A stretch of DNA of 64,000 nucleotides, taken from an uncultured Rickettsiales bacterium (GTDB lineage: Bacteria > Pseudomonadota > Alphaproteobacteria > UBA8366). This document shows, piece after piece, positions 17,432 through 25,945 of the stretch; within the stretch, counting starts at the first letter, position 1, and each line of letters opens with the position of its first letter. The stretch spans positions 1-64,000 of the forward strand of contig CAJWTF010000003.1 of NCBI GenBank assembly GCA_913046825.1. Reading direction: 5' to 3'. Below the pieces are notes generated by a model. The model made no database searches. It was not told the origin of the DNA and saw only the letters and a program-made list of their open reading frames with translations. The position numbers and the translations under genes are program-made.

Positions 17432-18418
17432 TCAGGTATTCACAACCGCGAGATCGTCTTGATCGGCGGCGTTATAATTCGCGTCATACCACCATGTCAT
17501 ATAGTTGCTATAGGTGATAGGCGGGAACCGCGCCGGGTGCTCGGTGTCGATGCAAGTTGGCAAACAGTCAATAAGCGTGTCGAGGTGTGGGCCGAGGAAG
17601 AACGGTATAGCATATCGGTGTTGGTCGACCGGCGGCAGAGCTCGGTGCGGGGTCGAGAGATAACGGCCATTGGTCCAGCGGTGTAGGGTGTCGCCCGTGT
17701 TAACGACAAAAGAATTTGGCACATGCGGAACGTCCTGCCACGCACCCGGTTTCGTCGCGATTTGCAGACCGGGAACGCCGGATTGCGGCAGAAATGTCAT
17801 GAAGTTCACATCGGTGTGCGGTGCGATGCCATAGAGCCCGTCTTCCCGGTCCACTGGTGGGTAGTGCGATAGCCGGAAAGAGAACTGACTTTCCTCAAAG
17901 GCGGTGCCAAAGAATTCTGCATCGAGATCGAGCGATAGGGCGAGCGCAGGCAGCAAACGTTTTGTCATGACGTCGACCGCATCGGTATATTCGATGACCG
18001 TCTCGCGAAAGCCAGGCAGATTGTCCGGCCATTGATTGGGACCGGCAAAGCGGCGATCCGCCAGCAGCAAGGGATCGTCCGCGGAGCGCTCTCGTTTCAA
18101 GAAAAAGGCTTCGTTGGCGTCCGGTTTCACCGATTTCTCGCTGACACGCGACGTGCGGACGTTGTAACGGCCTTCGGCCATATAGCCGTTATTGTGCGCG
18201 TTCATGCGCAGAGCGTGTTTTGTTTCCATCGGTTGGTCGTGGAAGCGTTTGGCTTCGGTGAAGGTACGCTCGATCAAGTCTTGCGGGACGCCGTGATTGG
18301 CGATGATGAGGAATCCGGTCTCCTCGAGCGCGCGATTAAGTAGTGGTGCGATCTCGAGCGCGCCCGCGAGGCCGTTCTTCAACGGCGCTAGATCGATCAA
18401 GGGGATTTCAGTTTGCAC
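17432..18418 (-). CDS. Isopenicillin-N-synthase-like 2-oxoglutarate/Fe(II) dioxygenase
   Basis: A 328-residue member of the IPNS/ACC-oxidase/flavanone-hydroxylase family. The N-terminal DIOX_N region (IPLIDLAP, ETGFLIIANHGVP) is present, and the C-terminal jelly roll has iron ligands in PHTDVNF (His, Asp) and STPHRALPP (His), the latter with the co-substrate-binding R. Translation begins at GTG 18418 behind GGAGAG. The enzyme should hydroxylate or desaturate a small molecule. It is divergent from a cupin gene, with about 100 bases between them. The substrate is unknown. Confidence 0.9.
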   Translation of the reverse strand: MQTEIPLIDLAPLKNGLAGALEIAPLLNRALEETGFLIIANHGVPQDLIERTFTEAKRFHDQPMETKHALRMNAHNNGYMAEGRYNVRTSRVSEKSVKPDANEAFFLKRERSADDPLLLADRRFAGPNQWPDNLPGFRETVIEYTDAVDVMTKRLLPALALSLDLDAEFFGTAFEESQFSFRLSHYPPVDREDGLYGIAPHTDVNFMTFLPQSGVPGLQIATKPGAWQDVPHVPNSFVVNTGDTLHRWTNGRYLSTPHRALPPVDQHRYAIPFFLGPHLDTLIDCLPTCIDTEHPARFPPITYSNYMTWWYDANYNAADQDDLAVVNT

Positions 18419-18515
18419 GCGAAACTCTCCGTCTCTCAGATCAAAATTGTGCGTCCTTGCCGGTCGGCAGACAAGCGTCTTAAGCTGTGGCTTCGCATTT
18501 CGAGGGAGAGGGACG

Positions 18516-19016
18516 ATGAGTGACTTGGAAGCCAGCCGGGGTCATGCGGTGGTAATGCAGCCGGGCGAGGGGCCGTCATATTGGCAGCCGAAACCAGCTA
18601 ATGGATTCTCCAGTCCGAAGCTGTATCCGGAGCTGACCAAATTTGGTGGATTCTCGATGGGCTATCAATCCATCGCGCCGAACAGCAATATCCGATCCCA
18701 TTCCCATACTGATCAGGTAGAATTGCAGATTTGTTTCTCAGGTCGGGGCCATGTGGACGTCGACGGGGAACGCCATGAGTTGGTGCCGGGCACCGCGTGT
18801 TTTCTCGGGCCGGATGTGGTGCATGAGATTTTCAATGATGGCGACGAGGACATGGTTCAGCTCTGGGTGATAGGCCCGGCCGGGCTCGAAGATTTTTTCA
18901 AATCCATTGGGCGCGACCGGGCGCGGGACGACGAGACGCCGGCGCATTTCGAACGCCCGGAAGGCGTCCGTGCCGTGGAGCAGGCGATGGGGTTCGATAA
19001 AATTGACGGCGATTAA
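18516..19016 (+). CDS. Cupin-domain protein
   Basis: A 166-residue cupin starting at ATG 18516, with GAGGGAGAGG upstream. SHSHTDQVELQICFSGRG is the first metal-binding motif (His, His, Glu) and PDVVHEIFNDGDED the second (His). The Met-rich opening MGYQSIAPNSNI fits a substrate-binding barrel. Neighbours are a divergent IPNS-like oxygenase and a convergent MFS carrier whose stop overlaps by 4 bases. Function not recognised beyond the fold. Confidence 0.85.
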   Translation: MSDLEASRGHAVVMQPGEGPSYWQPKPANGFSSPKLYPELTKFGGFSMGYQSIAPNSNIRSHSHTDQVELQICFSGRGHVDVDGERHELVPGTACFLGPDVVHEIFNDGDEDMVQLWVIGPAGLEDFFKSIGRDRARDDETPAHFERPEGVRAVEQAMGFDKIDGD

Positions 19017-20239
19017 GCGCTACTACCCTTGCGGAGTTGGAGCACGGTGAGCACGGCGAGACCGTACATCACGGCAGTGGCCAGGAATACCCACCGGTAT
19101 TCACCACCGTCCATCATCCATCCGAAGATGATTGGGCCAATCGCGCCGCCGAAATCGAGCCCGGAATAAACGAATCCGAAGGTCTTACCGGAGGCGCCCG
19201 TGGGGGCGGCTCCCTTGACCAAAATATCGCGGGACGGCTGCGAGAAGCCGCTGCAAAAGCCGACGCCGCAAAAGAGCGCGATGATTGTGACCATCGATAA
19301 GTCGAACCAACCGATGCATGCCATGAGAACGGCGGCGAGTGCGAGGCTGCCGCTCGCAATAGTAGCCGGATAGCGGAACCGGTCCGCCAATTCACCGCCG
19401 ATCAGAATGCCGACGGCGCTACCGCCGAGATAGGCCGTGATACCAGCCGCGGCTAGATAGAGAGGCGCGTTGTAGATTTCGACCAAGGCGGTGACGGAGA
19501 AGCTTTGTAGTCCCGCTAGCGCGCCCGCCGCCAATGCGAAATAAAAGAAGGCGGCGACCAATGGCTTGTTGGTGAGGAGACCTTTATAAAACGCAGCGTC
19601 AGCGCTCTGGCCGCTTTCCCTTTCGGCCATTGCCGTTGTGCGCGGCATTTCAAGCGCCGAGCGAAACCGGTAGATGATGATAGCTACGACGAGGCCGAGC
19701 AATCCGGCGACCACCAAACCGGCACGCCAACCCGCGATGCTGGCAATGCCGTAATAGACGATAACGGGGGCGAGGAAATACCCGCAGGTGCCGCCGAATC
19801 CATGCAGTCCGAAGGCCCGGCCGAGGCGACTGGGGTGCACCTTGGCAGAGAGAATCGACAAATCTGCAGGATGGAAAACGCAATTGCCGAGGGCGGCCAG
19901 CACCGCGAGTGGGATTAACACCCAATAGGCAGGCACGAAGCCCATCAACAACACGGCGGAGGACATTGTGACGATGCCAAACAGCATCAGTCGGTCGCCG
20001 CCATATCGGTCGACCAAAATGCCGACGAAAGCTTGGCAAAGGCCCGAGACGCCGTAGAACACCGAGATGATCAGCCCTAACGCCGTGTAACTGACGCCGA
20101 ATTCCTCTTTCAACAATGGAAACAGGGGTCCTAAGATCACCTGGTAAAAATGCGAGAGGAGATGGGCGAGGGCAACGAGGCCGATGACCAGCGTGTCGGA
20201 GCGTCCCGCAAGATGTGGCGCGGTCATTGGCAAAACCAT
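19013..20239 (-). CDS. Major facilitator superfamily transporter
   Basis: A 408-residue inner-membrane protein with 12 predicted hydrophobic helices in two six-helix halves. The conserved loop GILVDRYGGDRLMLFG between helices 2 and 3 is the MFS motif A. A repeat-like GGELADRFRYP sits in the second half. It resembles the Fsr/NarK-like exporters and organic anion carriers in length. The start is probably ATG 20239 or the ATG four codons later. It is divergent from the DJ-1-like gene at 20358. The cargo is unknown; a role with neighbouring catabolic genes is likely but unproven. Confidence 0.88.
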   Translation of the reverse strand: MVLPMTAPHLAGRSDTLVIGLVALAHLLSHFYQVILGPLFPLLKEEFGVSYTALGLIISVFYGVSGLCQAFVGILVDRYGGDRLMLFGIVTMSSAVLLMGFVPAYWVLIPLAVLAALGNCVFHPADLSILSAKVHPSRLGRAFGLHGFGGTCGYFLAPVIVYYGIASIAGWRAGLVVAGLLGLVVAIIIYRFRSALEMPRTTAMAERESGQSADAAFYKGLLTNKPLVAAFFYFALAAGALAGLQSFSVTALVEIYNAPLYLAAAGITAYLGGSAVGILIGGELADRFRYPATIASGSLALAAVLMACIGWFDLSMVTIIALFCGVGFCSGFSQPSRDILVKGAAPTGASGKTFGFVYSGLDFGGAIGPIIFGWMMDGGEYRWVFLATAVMYGLAVLTVLQLRKGSSA

Positions 20240-20357
20240 GGGTCAGAAAATTAAAGAAGCGGTGTTCTACATAGGTATATAAAACCTTCGCGCTTCCCAA
20301 GGGGGATTTTTTCATTAAGGTCGCGGGCACGGAATTTACATCGTTTGGGAGAGAGCC

Positions 20358-20993
20358 ATGGCCGAGAACATTAAAGTCCAGACCGTCGCACATGTCGTCT
20401 TTGAAGGGTTTACGACGCTGGACATTTACGGCCCGGTTCAGGCCTTCGCGAGCTGCCGCGTTCCGGACGGCGACGGCGGATGGCTGCGGTATTTCAACCA
20501 ATTCACCATGGGCGATACAGCGACCGGCATGAAATCTGGCGAAGGGCCGACGACATCGGCGGATTACAGTTTCGAGGATGCACCGGATTTCGATATCTTG
20601 CTGATCCCTGGCGGATTTGGCACCCGCGCTGTGGTCTCTGACAACGCTTTGTTGGAAAAAATTGCGGCAATGAGTGCCAAAGCGAAAGTCACCGCGACCG
20701 TATGTACTGGCTCCGCCGTGCTTGCGCGGACCGGCTTGCTCGACGGGCGACCCGCGACCTCAAACAAGGTGGCGTGGGATTGGGTGCTGGAGCAGGGCCC
20801 GAAAGTCGATTGGAAGCGCCAGGCGCGCTGGGTCGATGACGGCGATATCGTCACCTCATCCGGTGTCTCTGCCGGGATCGATATGGCGTTGGATTTGATC
20901 GCGCGCTTGCACGATGAGGAGACAGCGGTCAATTCAGCGCGGTTCATGGAATACATCTGGAACCGCGATCCGTCGAACGATCCGTTTGCCTGA
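20358..20993 (+). CDS. DJ-1/PfpI family protein (isonitrile hydratase-like)
   Basis: A 211-residue flavodoxin-like fold protein. The nucleophile elbow is TVCTGSAVLARTGLLDG with Cys116, and DILLIPGGFGTR carries the oxyanion-region glycines. An upstream acidic residue (near TTLDIYGP) fits the DJ-1 Cys-Glu arrangement. PATSNKVAWDW follows, as in isonitrile hydratase (InhA) and GATase1-like domains of AraC regulators; no DNA-binding domain is attached here. First gene of a plus-strand run to 24372; the next ATG follows the stop by 1 base. Confidence 0.88.
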   Translation: MAENIKVQTVAHVVFEGFTTLDIYGPVQAFASCRVPDGDGGWLRYFNQFTMGDTATGMKSGEGPTTSADYSFEDAPDFDILLIPGGFGTRAVVSDNALLEKIAAMSAKAKVTATVCTGSAVLARTGLLDGRPATSNKVAWDWVLEQGPKVDWKRQARWVDDGDIVTSSGVSAGIDMALDLIARLHDEETAVNSARFMEYIWNRDPSNDPFA

Positions 20994-20994
20994 G

Positions 20995-22047
20995 ATGACC
21001 AAATTGTCGCGCGAGGACTTGACGGGAAAGGCGCAGACCGTCCTTGGATTGATCGATCCGACGGAGCTTGGGCCGACCCTAATGCACGAGCATCTGCTTT
21101 GGGATATCCGCACGCCGAAGATGCAGGCGGACCCGGATCAGGGGCCGGAAATCAATCTCTGTAACTGTTGGCACGTGAATTACGGGGCAAGGGGAAAAGT
21201 ACCCCGCAACTTGGTTCTATTCGACCGGGAAATCGCGACCAAGGAAGTCGCGGAAATGCGGGCGGCCGGCGGGCGCACGATCGTGGAGTTGACCGTTGGT
21301 GGATTGAAGCCCGATCCGGAAGGCTTAGTCGGGATATCAGCAGCGACGGATACTCACATTGTAATGGGATGCGGCCACTATGTGGACGAATACCAAGACC
21401 CGGCGAACCGGGGCCGCTCCGTTGACGATTTTGCGGCGGAGATGATTGCGCAAATTTATGAGGGAGCATGGGGTAGCAATGTCCGCGCCGGATTGATTGG
21501 CGAAATCGGCTGCCAATCACCTTGGACTGATCTGGAGAAGCGGGTCATGGAAGGCGCCTTGATCGCACAGAAGGAAACCGGGGCCGCGCTCAACGTGCAT
21601 CCCGGACGCGATGCGGGCCAGCCGCAGGAGGTGGCAGAGTTTGTGGCTGCGCGCGGCGGGGATATGTCGCGTCTGATCATCAGCCATATCGACCGAACCG
21701 TCTTCGATGACGAGCGCTTGTTTCGTTTGGCGGATACCGGATGTGTGATTGAGCTCGATCTTTTCGGGCAGGAGCAGTCCTTCTATGCCTTGAATTTCAA
21801 GGTTGACCTGCCGAATGATGCGGAACGCTTGCGCTGGATCAGACGGCTAATCGAACGCGGACATCTCGACCAAATCGCGATCTCGCACGATATCTGTTAC
21901 AAGACGCGGCTCTCCACCTTCGGGGGGCATGGCTATGGCCATATCTTCGAGAACGTGTTGCCGATGATGCGGCGTCGCGATTTCTCGGAAGCGGAGATCC
22001 AGCGCATTACGGTGGAGACGCCGAGACGACTGCTAACTTTTGTTTGA
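20995..22047 (+). CDS. Phosphotriesterase-like lactonase/amidohydrolase family protein
   Basis: A 350-residue TIM-barrel metalloenzyme of the PTE family, starting at ATG 20995, one base after the previous stop. Metal-site motifs: LMHEHLLWD (His-x-His), LIGEIGCQ (a Glu where PTE has carboxylated Lys, as in E. coli Php), NVHPGRD, IISHIDR (two His) and ISHDIC (Asp). Family members hydrolyse lactones or esters; the Glu variant group is poorly characterised. Its place between a DJ-1 gene and a DddQ-like lyase suggests a small-molecule catabolic operon. Confidence 0.87.
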   Translation: MTKLSREDLTGKAQTVLGLIDPTELGPTLMHEHLLWDIRTPKMQADPDQGPEINLCNCWHVNYGARGKVPRNLVLFDREIATKEVAEMRAAGGRTIVELTVGGLKPDPEGLVGISAATDTHIVMGCGHYVDEYQDPANRGRSVDDFAAEMIAQIYEGAWGSNVRAGLIGEIGCQSPWTDLEKRVMEGALIAQKETGAALNVHPGRDAGQPQEVAEFVAARGGDMSRLIISHIDRTVFDDERLFRLADTGCVIELDLFGQEQSFYALNFKVDLPNDAERLRWIRRLIERGHLDQIAISHDICYKTRLSTFGGHGYGHIFENVLPMMRRRDFSEAEIQRITVETPRRLLTFV

Positions 22048-22059
22048 GGGGATGGGACA

Positions 22060-22665
22060 ATGGGAAGATCACAAGAGTTACAAACATTCATAGACGCGAC
22101 GCGTGATGCATTCGCTGCTTCGGGCGCGAGTGCCGACGCCCTGGTCGTGGCGGGAAAAATATTCGGTGCCGCAAATGCCGTGCCGGGCGAAGAAGCGACA
22201 CCTGACCCGATCCGAATGCCGGTCTGCGAACATCTCAACCATGCCTTGGAGCGCGCGCGCGGCGAAGATGGACCCATCGCTGCCCTCGCGGAGGCCTTGG
22301 CGGAGATTGCGCCGCGCTTGATGTGGGTAACCCGTCCCAATGGCGAGAACGACGATGACACTTTCAAAGCACGTCACGCCAATGCGGTTGTCGTCGGCAA
22401 GGGCGGGTTGGAAGCTCGTGACGATATCCGTATCGGCATGAGCCTATTAGCACCAGAGACCCGCTATCCGGATCATCGCCACCCGCCGGAGGAAATCTAC
22501 ACGGTGCTATCACCCGGCGAATGGAAGCAAAACGCGGAGGGTGAATTCCGCGCACCCGGCGTCGGTGGGTTCGTCCACAACGTCCCCAATATCATCCACG
22601 GCATGCGCTCCACGAATGTGCCTCTGCTCGCGGTGTGGAGCCTGTGGTCAGGAGATAACGCATGA
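22060..22665 (+). CDS. Cupin dimethylsulfoniopropionate lyase family protein (DddQ-like)
   Basis: A 201-residue protein with the C-terminal cupin of DMSP lyases, which cleave DMSP to dimethyl sulfide and acrylate. YPDHRHPPEEIYTVLS gives Tyr136, His139, His141, Glu145 and Tyr147, with His180 in NIIHGMRS. The spacing H-4-E-2-Y and about 39 residues to the last His matches the DddQ metal site (His125, Glu129, Tyr131, His163) as I recall it. An N-terminal helical region precedes the barrel, as in DddQ. Family identity is firm; DMSP as the substrate is inferred. It overlaps the next gene by ATGA. Confidence 0.8.
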   Translation: MGRSQELQTFIDATRDAFAASGASADALVVAGKIFGAANAVPGEEATPDPIRMPVCEHLNHALERARGEDGPIAALAEALAEIAPRLMWVTRPNGENDDDTFKARHANAVVVGKGGLEARDDIRIGMSLLAPETRYPDHRHPPEEIYTVLSPGEWKQNAEGEFRAPGVGGFVHNVPNIIHGMRSTNVPLLAVWSLWSGDNA

Positions 22666-23546
22666 GCCTTAAATCACCGAACGACCCGAGGGTCACTCAT
22701 CATTACGCTGATCTCGGCGAAGTATTGCTGCATTACGTGACTGCGGGCGAGGGGCCGCCGGTGGTGTTGATCCACGGCTACCCGCAGACATGGTGGGAAT
22801 GGCGACATCAGATACCGGCTCTGGCGGAAAAGTATACCGTGATCGCGCCGGATATGCGTGGCCTTGGCGACAGTTCGCGCCCGGCGTCGGGCTACGACAA
22901 GAAAACCATCGGCAATGATATTTGGCGCGTGGTGAACGAAGTGCTTGGGCACGAGAGCTTCTATCTTGTGGGGCACGATTGGGGCGGGCCGACGGCTTAT
23001 GCGATCGCGGCGGCGCATCCGGAAGCGGTGAAAAAGTTGGCCATTATCGATGTGCCGATCCCCGGCTGTGGTGGCGATTTCTCGCAAGGCGGTCGGCGTT
23101 GGCATCATCAGTTCCATATGACGCTAGACCTTCCGGAAGCGCTTACTGCGGGGCGAGAGGATATCTATCTCGCTTGGTTTTATCGCGCCTTTGCCTATCG
23201 CCCGGACGCCATCGACGCGGATGATTTGGCGGAGTATGTGCGCACGTATTCCCAACCAGGTGCGATGCGCGCCGGGTTCAGTCTCTATCGGGCGGCGGCA
23301 CAGGATGTCGTCGACAATCAGGCCAATATCGCGCACCAGAAACTTCCGATGCCGGTACTGACCGTATCCGGAGGGACCAGTTATCCCCACGGTCGAGGCC
23401 GTGGGCCGGAGACGGAAAACTCCTTGAAGCGTGTCGCCGTCGACGTGCGTAGCGAAGTGGTGCCGGATTGCGGCCATTTCGTGCCCGAGGAAGCGCCGGA
23501 GTTTCTTAACTCCCGGTTGCTCGATTTCTTTGGTAAAGGCGACTAA
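22662..23546 (+). CDS. Alpha/beta hydrolase (epoxide hydrolase/haloacetate dehalogenase-like)
   Basis: A 294-residue hydrolase with the oxyanion motif IHGYPQTWWEW, nucleophile elbow VGHDWGG (Asp rather than Ser), and the catalytic His in DCGHFVPEEAP. An Asp nucleophile with HGxP and a Trp after it is typical of soluble epoxide hydrolases and haloacetate dehalogenases, which form an alkyl-enzyme ester. It starts by ATGA overlap inside the end of the DddQ-like gene, so translation is probably coupled. Confidence 0.88.
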   Translation: MSLKSPNDPRVTHHYADLGEVLLHYVTAGEGPPVVLIHGYPQTWWEWRHQIPALAEKYTVIAPDMRGLGDSSRPASGYDKKTIGNDIWRVVNEVLGHESFYLVGHDWGGPTAYAIAAAHPEAVKKLAIIDVPIPGCGGDFSQGGRRWHHQFHMTLDLPEALTAGREDIYLAWFYRAFAYRPDAIDADDLAEYVRTYSQPGAMRAGFSLYRAAAQDVVDNQANIAHQKLPMPVLTVSGGTSYPHGRGRGPETENSLKRVAVDVRSEVVPDCGHFVPEEAPEFLNSRLLDFFGKGD

Positions 23547-23556
23547 GGAAAGTTTA

Positions 23557-24372
23557 TTGAAAACACTTCGCGTCAACGATTACGACATGGCCTATCTCGA
23601 CATTGGGCAGGGATCGTCTTTGGTCTGCGTACACGGCTCGCTGAATGATTTTCGAGCCTGGACGGCGGTATTGAGCCCTCTGTCGTCGAACCATCGATTA
23701 ATCGTCCCAAGCCTCCGTCATTATTTCCCCGAGCAGTGGGACGGCCAAGGCGGCAAGTTCAAAATGGCGCAGCATGTGGACGATGTGATCGCTTTTGTCG
23801 AAGGGCTCGGTTTGGGCCCCGTCGACCTGCTTGGCCATTCCCGGGGCGGTCATCTCGCGTTTCGAATGGCGCTGAAGCGTCCGGACCTGATCCGTAAGCT
23901 GGTTTTGGCGGAGCCGGGTGGCACGCTTGAGGATGCGCTGATGCCGGACAATGCCGATGACGGAGCGCCGGCGGCGGGCTCACGGGCGCATGTGGCGCAA
24001 GCGTCGGAGAAAATCGCGGCAGGCGATCTCGAGGGCGGGTTACGCGCATTTATCGATGGTATTAACGGGCCCGGCGCCTGGGATGTTCTGCCGGCGGCGG
24101 ATCGGCAAATGCGGGAAGATAATGCGTATACCCTGTTGGCCCAGATTGACGAAGGCCGCCAGCCTTATACACGGGCGGAAGCGGAAGCCGTCTCGCTACC
24201 GACCCTGTTCGTCGGGGGCGCTGATACGCCCGGTTTGCTGCCAATCGTTCTGCGCGCGTTGGCGGCTCATGTGCCGGGTGCGAAGACGCTCATCATTCCC
24301 GACGCCGGGCACAGTATGTTCCGACAACAACCAAAAGCGTTCTGCGATGCCGTGCTACCGTTTCTGGACTAG
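23557..24372 (+). CDS. Alpha/beta hydrolase
   Basis: I place the start at TTG 23557, where AAGGAAAG lies 7 bases upstream, 10 bases after the previous stop; the longer frame from 23431 overlaps the upstream gene. The 271-residue product has oxyanion motif CVHGSLNDFRAW, Ser elbow LLGHSRGGHL and His in DAGHSMFRQQ. The lid region is small. This is an ester, lactone or C-C hydrolase of unknown substrate. Last gene of the DJ-1/PTE/DddQ operon. Confidence 0.82.
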   Translation: MKTLRVNDYDMAYLDIGQGSSLVCVHGSLNDFRAWTAVLSPLSSNHRLIVPSLRHYFPEQWDGQGGKFKMAQHVDDVIAFVEGLGLGPVDLLGHSRGGHLAFRMALKRPDLIRKLVLAEPGGTLEDALMPDNADDGAPAAGSRAHVAQASEKIAAGDLEGGLRAFIDGINGPGAWDVLPAADRQMREDNAYTLLAQIDEGRQPYTRAEAEAVSLPTLFVGGADTPGLLPIVLRALAAHVPGAKTLIIPDAGHSMFRQQPKAFCDAVLPFLD

Positions 24373-24574
24373 GGGAAAAACTTAGTGCTGCTTGGGAAAT
24401 CCCGGATGAGAAGAACCCCGCTCCTCGCGTAGTATCCGCACATCACATAAGAGCAGCCGAATGACGACGATAGGCCTCGCTCAAAGCACCTTGTGGAGTA
24501 CTGAACTTGACAAAAATATCAACGGTGCCTTCTCCAGAAGACCCGATCACTAAAACTCACCTTTTTAGGTACTT

Positions 24575-24889
24575 TGATCCCTGCCGTCTGCTGTGTCCGC
24601 GGAATCGTTTGACGATACGGCCGGCGCCAGATTAGACGCTATCCTGATGGGTTAATTCAATACCCTCGTCGATTATCTGCTGTTCAAGAAAGCTGAAAAC
24701 GATCTGATGGCGATCTATGTGCTCGGCGTCATTCATGAGCACGGAACTCTTGTATCGTAAGATTTTCAGACAGCGGCCAAACTGTATCTTCAATTGGCGA
24801 CGCTCGATTGCGTCGGAGCGAAAATGGCGATAGGCGTTTTAAAGCGTAAAATCGCAGCGCGCCGAAACGAAGTGTCTGGTCCGTTTTAA
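24575..24889 (+). pseudogene. Sel1-repeat protein remnant
   Basis: One frame reads SLPSAVSAESFDDTAGARLD, stop, FNTLVDYLLFKKAENDLMAI, YVLGVIHEHGTLVS, stop, DFQTAAKLYLQLATLDC, VGAKMAIGVLKRKIAARRN, ending TAA at 24887-24889. The alternation of A..LG..Y..G and D...A..LY..A is the Sel1-like repeat pattern, and SAVSA looks like the end of a signal peptide. Two in-frame stops and loss of the start make it a pseudogene. The 200 bases before it (24373-24574) hold nothing I recognise. Confidence 0.5.
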
Positions 24890-24902
24890 GTTTTCTTAAT
24901 CT

Positions 24903-25922
24903 CTAAAGTGATTCTCGCACCGAGCACGCGCCGGCAACCATCGCCTGCATCTTCTGCCGCGCAAGATAGCGTGGGAGGGCGGAGAAGCCGCAATCTCCAG
25001 TAATGGTCAACTTCTCGGGTGGCATGAATTCCAGACAGCGTCGAATACGCGCAGCGACATCTTCCGCACTCTCCAAATGGAAATTCTTTACGTCGACGAC
25101 CCCGGCTGCGATCTCGAATTTGTCGGATAGGGGGCCCAGCAATTCGATGTCGGCCATCTGCCGGTTGGCGAATTCCAAGACGAGCTGATCGCAGTTCAAT
25201 GCTTCCATCGCGCCCATGATCCGGTCGAAACGCCGATCTGCGAAGGGCCGGCCCGCGTTGTTGCCGAAACAGACATGTACGCCGACCTTGCCAGAGAATC
25301 CATCTGCGGTGTGATTGATGAGCGCGGCGGCATCCGACAGGTCGAGACCCAAGGGCGGGTGCGGTAATGCGGGCTCGTCGAGTTGGATATAAGTGGCACC
25401 GGCATCGGCCAGGGCGGCTAGCTCGCCGCGCACCATGGTGACGATCTCATCCAGGACGTCGGCGGTATTGCGGCGGCCGGTCTGCAACGGCATGGCGAAG
25501 GTCAACGGCCCTGGGATCGCGACCTTCAGTACCCGGTTGGGAGCCAGGTCACGCAGTGCCTTGAAATCCTCTACAACGCCGAAACCGTTCGGCGCGTGTA
25601 TCTGGTCGACGGTCTCGAGATGTGGCGCCATGTCGTAGCCGGGAACACCGATCTTTCGGTCCGGCATAATCCGTTTCAATCCCTCGACTTGATCGAACAT
25701 CTCATAGACGAAGCGTTGGCGGCGTAATTCGCCGTCAGTCAAGATATCGATACCGGCATCGATTTGGTCGGAGATCGCGATCCGCGTTGCATCATCGAGG
25801 GCCTCCCGGATATCCGCTTCACCGGCAGATCCGTCGCGCATTTTCTGCCGGAACGCGATGAACCAACCAGGTGCGGCGTAGCTGCCGACACCCATGGTCG
25901 GTAAGAGGGGCAAATCTTTCAT
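24903..25922 (-). CDS. MetE-C-like methyltransferase (cobalamin-independent methionine synthase family)
   Basis: A 339-residue TIM barrel related to the catalytic half of MetE. Family motifs: ILTDGELRRQRFV near the start, VAIPGPLTFAM, ADAGATYIQLDEPALP, and zinc-site elements VHVCFGNN (His, Cys) and TITGDCGFSALPR (Cys). It lacks the N-terminal MetE half, like other stand-alone proteins of unknown substrate that transfer a methyl or larger group from a thiol or thioether. Last gene of a four-gene minus-strand operon; 23 bases after the LLM gene. Methionine synthesis is possible but a specialised role is more likely from context. Confidence 0.83.
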   Translation of the reverse strand: MKDLPLLPTMGVGSYAAPGWFIAFRQKMRDGSAGEADIREALDDATRIAISDQIDAGIDILTDGELRRQRFVYEMFDQVEGLKRIMPDRKIGVPGYDMAPHLETVDQIHAPNGFGVVEDFKALRDLAPNRVLKVAIPGPLTFAMPLQTGRRNTADVLDEIVTMVRGELAALADAGATYIQLDEPALPHPPLGLDLSDAAALINHTADGFSGKVGVHVCFGNNAGRPFADRRFDRIMGAMEALNCDQLVLEFANRQMADIELLGPLSDKFEIAAGVVDVKNFHLESAEDVAARIRRCLEFMPPEKLTITGDCGFSALPRYLARQKMQAMVAGACSVRESL

Positions 25923-25945
25923 AAGATGTCCTCTTCCGTCCTGAC

